In this document: positions 59,612 through 64,000 of the stretch, piece after piece
How positions within the stretch are numbered: position 1 is the stretch's first letter
How the letters are laid out: every line of letters begins with the position of its first letter
Assembly (NCBI GenBank): GCA_030765045.1
Contig: CM060967.1
Coordinates: 123,470,912 to 123,534,911, forward strand
DNA: 64,000 nucleotides
Direction: 5' to 3'
Source of the DNA: Tenodera sinensis
Taxonomy: Eukaryota; Arthropoda; Insecta; Mantodea; Mantidae
Notes under the pieces: generated by a model
Database searches by the model: none
What the model was told of the DNA's origin: nothing
The model's input: the letters and a program-made list of their open reading frames with translations, nothing else
Translations under genes and position numbers: made by a program

Positions 59612-62245
59612 TTAAATCCTCAAATTTATATTGCATTCCGCTAAAAAATTAAAAACTCTATCAACCGCTGTTTTGTCGTCCGCTAGGACCTCTGCAAGTC
59701 TGGCAGGCAGCTGCAGAGAATCCCGAAGGTGCGCTAGAGAGTAACACTCTAGGAGCACGTGGCGAACCGACAAAACGTTGTCACACAGCGGACATAGAGG
59801 CGCAGGGTCCCTTTTAAATAGGTAACCGTGCGAAAAATTGCAGTGCCCTATTCTTAATCGAGCCAAACTAACCTCCTCGCGACGAGATGTGCGACAGGAA
59901 GTTACCCAGTTTATCGGAAGTTCTTTCACTTCTCTAAGCTTATTACCGCGGAGAGCTGACCACTCGTCGTGCCAGGACGACAGCACCGCTCTCCGCACTT
60001 CAAGCCTAAAGTCTTCCGAAGTAACACGTGAGATGATAATTCTGGGTTCTGTAGTTGCCGTCTTTGCTGCTAAATCTGCCATTTCATTCCCAGGCAAACC
60101 TACGTGACCAGGAATCCATGCACACACCACGTCAACACCAGAAGCGTGTAAAACATGGAGGGCATCCTGGATACGTTGTACAATAGGGTGGGGGTTGTAC
60201 AACTGACAAAGGCTCTGCAGTGCACTAAGGGAATCGCTCAAAATCAGGCAGTCACCTAATTTACGACGGCGAACATACAAAACGGCTCGATAAATTGCAT
60301 AAAGCTCTGCAGTAAAATTGGAAGTGCTATTTGGAAAACCGAATGTATATGGTTCGGTTCCATAAACATAAGCACATCCAACACCGTTGGTGTTCTTTGA
60401 TCCATCGGTGTAAATATATCTACGGTCAGAGTAACCTGACAAAAATTCTAAGAAACACGTGCGGATACTTGAAATAGGCATCGTAGACTTCTGGTGTATG
60501 GTCATCCCAAGATCTACATGGGGCGTACCAGATAGCCAAGGGGGGTAAAGTCTCTCGCCCTTGGCGAACATCACAGGCAGTTCCACTCCAAGCTTCACTA
60601 GGAGCTCTTGGAAACGGAACCCCGCAGGCTTTGGATTAAGGGAGCTATTTCTATATCGTTCTCTTAGCGTGGTGGTGAAAAAAGAAGCGAACGTTGGGTG
60701 CTTAGGCATACATCTAAGCGCACAACCATAATTTGCCAAGAGAATCTCACGCCGATATTGCAGAGGAGGTTCTGCGGACTCGGCGTAAAGGCTCACCACT
60801 GGGCTTGTTGGAAAAGCTCCTGTTGCAATGCGGATGCCCCTATTATGGACCACGTCTAATCTTCTCAGCACAGATGGTCGTGCTGACGAATAAACAATAC
60901 ACCCATAGTCTAGCTTGGATCGGACCAATGCGCGATATATTCGCAACAAAATTGTCCGATCCGCTCCCCACGATTTGCCATTCAGTACTCGCATAATATT
61001 TAGGGAACGGTCACATCTCGCTCTTAGCTGTGCAATATGCGACGACCAACTAAGCTTCCTGTCCAAGATCAAACCCAGGAAGCGCGTCTCTTCTGCGAAG
61101 GGAAGTATATCTGGACCAAAGCGGAGCGTAGGTGGTAATCGTCTCCTACGGCGCCAGAAATTAACGCAGATTGTCTTCTCAGTTGAGAAACGGAAGCCGT
61201 TTTTCACGCTCCATTCTCTAAGGTTGTCCAAACATTGCTGCAGGCGCCGTTGTAAAAACGCCGTGCGCTGAGAAGTGCAATAGACAGCGAAGTCGTCTAC
61301 GAATAGGCATGACGAAACTCCAGGTGGAACACATTTCCAGATGGAGTTAATTGCTATAGCAAAGAGCGTGACACTTAGCACCGAACCCTGAGGTACTCCC
61401 TCCTCCTGAACAAAAGAATTAGAAAAAACCGAGCCGACCCTTACTCGGAAAAAGCGGTCCTTCATAAACTCCTGAATGAAAAGTGGTAGGCGTCCACGTA
61501 TGTTCCAGGCATACAGGGAACGTAGAATCCCTGCTCGCCAGCACGTATCATAAGCCTTCTCAAGATCGAAAAATATGCCAACGGTTTGACAGTTCTTCAT
61601 AAACCCGTCCATTATCTGTGTCGATATTGACACAAGATGGTCAACAGTTGAACGGCGTCGTCGAAAACCACACTGGATGTTAGTCAGTAGGTTACGACTT
61701 TCTAACCACCATACCAATCGTCCATTGATCATGCGTTCCATCACCTTGCAAACGCAACTGGTGAGGGAAATAGGACGATAGCTGGAGGGAAGATGACGGT
61801 CCTTTCCAGCCTTCAAGATGGGAATAACGGTGGCCTCCCGCCAATTTTCTGGGAGTATACTGTCAACCCAAACACGATTATAGACCTCGAGCAGGAATGC
61901 CTTACCTTCAGGAGAGAGCCGTTGTAACATTTGTACATGAATACCGTCCGGTCCTGGTGCTGAACATCGCGAAGATTTCAGGGAATACTCCAGCTCTGCC
62001 ATGGTGAAAAGGCGATTGTAATCTTCTACGTTTCTAGAACGAAACGAGAAGCCTTGAGATTCCACCTGAGTTTTAATTGGAAGGAACTCAGGGGAGTAGT
62101 TTTCCGAGCTAGACACTTGTGCGAAAGCACTGCCAAAGGTATTGGCCGCTTCAAATGAATCAACAACGGCTCCTGTGGCTGTTTTTAGTCCCGCTATTGG
62201 TATTTGGGTCGTTTTAGCTGCAACACGCCTTAATCTATCCCACAC
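59612..62245 (-). CDS. LINE ORF2, reverse transcriptase and RNase H part
   Basis: 877 codons. The product copies element RNA into DNA at a nicked target. Blocks in order: APGPDGI (97-103), YRPISLTS (156-163), QCGFRRRRST (191-200), FFDLEKAYD (225-233), GVPQGSVLS (283-291), and the catalytic FVDD (315-318) in place of the commoner YADD. Then FLGLILD (389-395), and RNase H with DGS (614-616), AEL (646-648), SDS (670-672) and GNEMAD (719-724), giving the D-E-D-D set. The C-terminal zinc-like motif is C818-x2-C821-x7-H829-x4-C834. The methionine used as start is arbitrary, since the frame is open only about 10 codons further upstream. The real N-terminus is the endonuclease frame at 62235-63299, reached by a frame change. 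Confidence 0.92.
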   Translation of the reverse strand: MWDRLRRVAAKTTQIPIAGLKTATGAVVDSFEAANTFGSAFAQVSSSENYSPEFLPIKTQVESQGFSFRSRNVEDYNRLFTMAELEYSLKSSRCSAPGPDGIHVQMLQRLSPEGKAFLLEVYNRVWVDSILPENWREATVIPILKAGKDRHLPSSYRPISLTSCVCKVMERMINGRLVWWLESRNLLTNIQCGFRRRRSTVDHLVSISTQIMDGFMKNCQTVGIFFDLEKAYDTCWRAGILRSLYAWNIRGRLPLFIQEFMKDRFFRVRVGSVFSNSFVQEEGVPQGSVLSVTLFAIAINSIWKCVPPGVSSCLFVDDFAVYCTSQRTAFLQRRLQQCLDNLREWSVKNGFRFSTEKTICVNFWRRRRRLPPTLRFGPDILPFAEETRFLGLILDRKLSWSSHIAQLRARCDRSLNIMRVLNGKSWGADRTILLRIYRALVRSKLDYGCIVYSSARPSVLRRLDVVHNRGIRIATGAFPTSPVVSLYAESAEPPLQYRREILLANYGCALRCMPKHPTFASFFTTTLRERYRNSSLNPKPAGFRFQELLVKLGVELPVMFAKGERLYPPWLSGTPHVDLGMTIHQKSTMPISSIRTCFLEFLSGYSDRRYIYTDGSKNTNGVGCAYVYGTEPYTFGFPNSTSNFTAELYAIYRAVLYVRRRKLGDCLILSDSLSALQSLCQLYNPHPIVQRIQDALHVLHASGVDVVCAWIPGHVGLPGNEMADLAAKTATTEPRIIISRVTSEDFRLEVRRAVLSSWHDEWSALRGNKLREVKELPINWVTSCRTSRREEVSLARLRIGHCNFSHGYLFKRDPAPLCPLCDNVLSVRHVLLECYSLAHLRDSLQLPARLAEVLADDKTAVDRVFNFLAECNINLRI

Positions 62246-63299
62246 AACCGAGGAAGGTGTGTCGGTTAAATGAAGCTACAAATTTGCTCCATGATGACTT
62301 TTTGCTATCCTTAATGACTTGTCTGGACCTGGCGCGCATTTTCTTGTATTCGATTAGGTTTTCCAAAGTAGGGTGACGTTGGAAAACCCTAAGTGCACGC
62401 CTTCGAGCACGAATGGCATTCCGACATTCTTCCGTCCACCAGGGGACGGGAAATCGACGGGGGTGTGTAGTCGACCGCGGAATCGATTGTTCAGCAGCAG
62501 AGAGAATCGTCTCCGTGAGATGCTGCGCCAAATTATTCACTGAGTCGTGCTCGTTGTAGGTAAAGACAGCCAACTGGGTGTAAAGGTTCCAGTTGGCATG
62601 GTCCAAACGCCATCTGGGCATACGTGTGGAATATGTATGTTGCGTCAAGAGACTAATAAGACATGGGAAGTGGTCACTAGAGTGTAAATCAGAGATGACA
62701 TTCCATTGTAAGGAGACTGCCAACTGAGGTGAACAAACTGCAAGGTCAAGGTGTGAGAAGCTGTTATGAGAGTCCGAAATGAATGTAGGCTCTCCAGTGT
62801 TGAGGAGAGCTAGGTTGTTACTGTCCAAAAAATCGGAAATGAGTGTACCTCTCGCACAAGCGCGACTTGAACCCCAAAGTGGGTGGTGCGCATTGAAGTC
62901 TCCCACCAACAGAAACGGTGTTGGCAACTGGGAAACTAGATCTTCTAAATCAATGTGCGAGAAGTCATGGGACGGAGGCAAATAAACATTACAGAGAGTG
63001 AAATGTATGTTTGGCAGTTTAATCCATACAGCAACTGATTGTATATCAGAGTGCAAAGGTAGAGTTTGCATATATACGTCATCTCTGACAAGTATCATAG
63101 CGCCGCCATGTGCCGGTACACCCTCTTCTGGTGTAACATCACACCGTATTGGGGTGTATCGCCTTAGATGGAAAGCGTCTCGAGGACGCAGCTTAGTCTC
63201 TTGCAAACATGCGACCAGAGGTTCGTTTTCTTTGAGCAAGAGCTCAAGTTCTGGCCTTTGACTTCGAATGCCACGTACGTTCCATTGTAGGATAGTCAT
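62235..63299 (-). CDS. LINE ORF2, APE-type endonuclease part
   Basis: 354 codons. The ATG at 63297-63299 lies 43 bases after the ORF1 stop and starts directly with the endonuclease fold: WNVRG (6-10), QETKL with E34, GDFNAHH (133-139), SHLDLAV (182-188) and SDH (208-210). These are the Mg-binding and catalytic residues of APE-like LINE endonucleases that nick the target DNA. The frame ends at a stop in 62235-62237, about 40 bases into the overlap with the RT frame. In relatives the endonuclease and RT are normally one polypeptide, so this stop reflects a lesion or a recoding site. The RT frame is +1 relative to this one. Confidence 0.9.
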   Translation of the reverse strand: MTILQWNVRGIRSQRPELELLLKENEPLVACLQETKLRPRDAFHLRRYTPIRCDVTPEEGVPAHGGAMILVRDDVYMQTLPLHSDIQSVAVWIKLPNIHFTLCNVYLPPSHDFSHIDLEDLVSQLPTPFLLVGDFNAHHPLWGSSRACARGTLISDFLDSNNLALLNTGEPTFISDSHNSFSHLDLAVCSPQLAVSLQWNVISDLHSSDHFPCLISLLTQHTYSTRMPRWRLDHANWNLYTQLAVFTYNEHDSVNNLAQHLTETILSAAEQSIPRSTTHPRRFPVPWWTEECRNAIRARRRALRVFQRHPTLENLIEYKKMRARSRQVIKDSKKSSWSKFVASFNRHTFLGCVG

Positions 63300-63342
63300 A
63301 TTGCATTGTGTATGGGATAGGTAATTCCAAGGTAACTCTTCA

Positions 63343-64000
63343 TTACTTTGGAGCAGGCGGTTGTCGAACTAATTTAGCCCTTTTCTCTCTTGGGCTGACG
63401 TTCTTTTCGGACGCTTTTTCGCGCCTCTTTTCCACTGGAGGTCTTCCAGTGTGGGCAGATTCTAGTTCCATGTCCTCTGCCGAGGACGTGCGTCTTCCCA
63501 TAGCAAACTTGGGTTCGAGTGTCTCGAACCGGTTGCTAATGGGGACCGGCGAAGATGAAAGACGCCGGTCTGAGTCCACCCCTGAAGATTCTCCAGAAGA
63601 GGATTTTCGAGATCTTCGAGGAGATGATCGGGGACTCTTATATCCCTTTGATGTACTGGGATCGGACGTACCATTTTCTTTAAGGAAGTCGTTTCTTGTA
63701 TAAGTCTTCTTGAACTTGATCGGTGAGGCATCATATCTTACGGGCTTGCTTCTTTCTTGTGTTGATCTTGATGGTTTTGATGGTGATGTGACGCTGATGT
63801 TCTTTACACTTACGGACTTTGTAGACGTTGACGCAGATGTGCGTGTCGATGTTGAGGGCTTTGGAATAGAGCTACGGGCAACAAGTGTCTTTTCAGAAAT
63901 TGTTGCCCCATTGAAATCGCTGGTCTGCGTTGCGATCTCTCTGCTCGCTACCGCTTTAGCTGCAACAGAGCTATAGGTTCCAGATCTGGGAACAGAGGGT
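63343..64000 (-). CDS. LINE ORF1 (gag-like), C-terminal part, truncated by window edge
   Basis: The frame is open without a stop from the right edge to TAA at 63343-63345, about 218 codons. The visible part is rich in Ser, Thr, Lys and Arg (for example SPRSSPRRSRKSSSGESS). It ends with NRFETLEPK and EDMELES, then a basic tail KRREKASEKNVSPREKRAKL. An NRFxxLE...E/DME arrangement near the C-terminus is common in ORF1 proteins of RNA-binding, zinc-knuckle type. No CCHC knuckles are in the visible part; they would lie beyond the edge. Its role is probably RNA binding and RNP formation. Confidence 0.75.
   Translation of the reverse strand, partial: PSVPRSGTYSSVAAKAVASREIATQTSDFNGATISEKTLVARSSIPKPSTSTRTSASTSTKSVSVKNISVTSPSKPSRSTQERSKPVRYDASPIKFKKTYTRNDFLKENGTSDPSTSKGYKSPRSSPRRSRKSSSGESSGVDSDRRLSSSPVPISNRFETLEPKFAMGRRTSSAEDMELESAHTGRPPVEKRREKASEKNVSPREKRAKLVRQPPAPK

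Larger units (their letters stand above)
59404..64000 (-). mobile_element. Non-LTR retrotransposon with RNase H (I-group-like), 5' end off window
   Basis: Read on the minus strand: ORF1 (entering from the right edge), a 43-base gap, the APE endonuclease frame, an overlapping RT/RNase H frame, about 200 bases of 3' UTR, a strong stem-loop, and a terminus with short AATCCA repeats near 59404. Presence of an RNase H domain after the RT is established for the I, R1, LOA, Tad and related clades and absent from Jockey and CR1. I infer I-group. Only one frame break is visible in about 3.7 kb of coding sequence, so this is by far the youngest autonomous element in the window. The target-site duplication cannot be checked because the 5' end is missing. 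Confidence 0.85.

Noticed and set aside
59838..61271. Plus-strand open frames opposite the LINE RT
   Set aside because: They are antisense shadows of the retrotransposon coding frame.
62779..63976. Plus-strand open frames opposite the LINE endonuclease and ORF1
   Set aside because: They carry no motif and lie fully antisense to recognised coding sequence.

Overview
The window looks like a stretch of repeat-dense nuclear DNA from a large arthropod genome, most likely an insect. The evidence is strong AT richness, no operon structure, many tRNA-derived SINEs with box A and box B promoters, several insect-type DNA transposon remnants, non-LTR retrotransposons, and abundant microsatellites. Some SINE bodies resemble ones I associate with orthopteroid insects; that is recollection, not a computed match. 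No host protein-coding gene can be supported. Almost everything recognisable is a mobile element or its debris.

Layout. Bases 1-2040: a minus-strand SINE flanked by a 10-bp target-site duplication (TSD), then a broken hAT transposase. Bases 2370-10100: many copies of an unclassified ~0.8-1 kb repeat, called family A here. Bases 11226-11680: a degenerate 32-bp minisatellite. Bases 12195-12561: a SINE with a perfect 14-bp TSD. Bases 16600-17745: a decayed mariner/Tc1 transposase (minus). Bases 17850-20505: LINE C-terminal fragments. Bases 23930-24625: a piggyBac-like remnant (minus). Bases 26010-35730: more LINE debris, SINE pieces and family A copies. Bases 36830-37745: a 123-bp tandem array. 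Bases 37767-39133: a Helitron helicase remnant with a plausible Helitron 3' terminus, interrupted by a long hairpin carrying a hammerhead-ribozyme-like core. Bases 39365-45375: a SINE cluster, LINE debris and an (ATT)n tract. Bases 46528-53032: family A, a small hAT fragment, and two compound trinucleotide/hexanucleotide microsatellites in opposite orientation. Bases 55505-56880: a LINE fragment and an inverted pair of family A copies. Bases 57262-57716: a hAT dimerisation domain.

The best preserved unit is a non-LTR retrotransposon on the minus strand from about 59404 to beyond the right edge. It carries the C-terminal part of ORF1, an APE endonuclease reading frame, and a reverse transcriptase/RNase H reading frame with a terminal CCHC-type motif. 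The endonuclease and RT frames are offset and overlap by about 40 bases, so this copy has either one frameshift lesion or a frameshift signal. The RNase H domain suggests the I-group of LINEs.

Functionally, the autonomous elements (LINE, hAT, mariner, piggyBac, Helitron) are all broken or partial here, while SINEs and family A are non-autonomous. Family A copies carry (TG)n at one fixed internal position, so the repeat appears to seed many of the local microsatellites.
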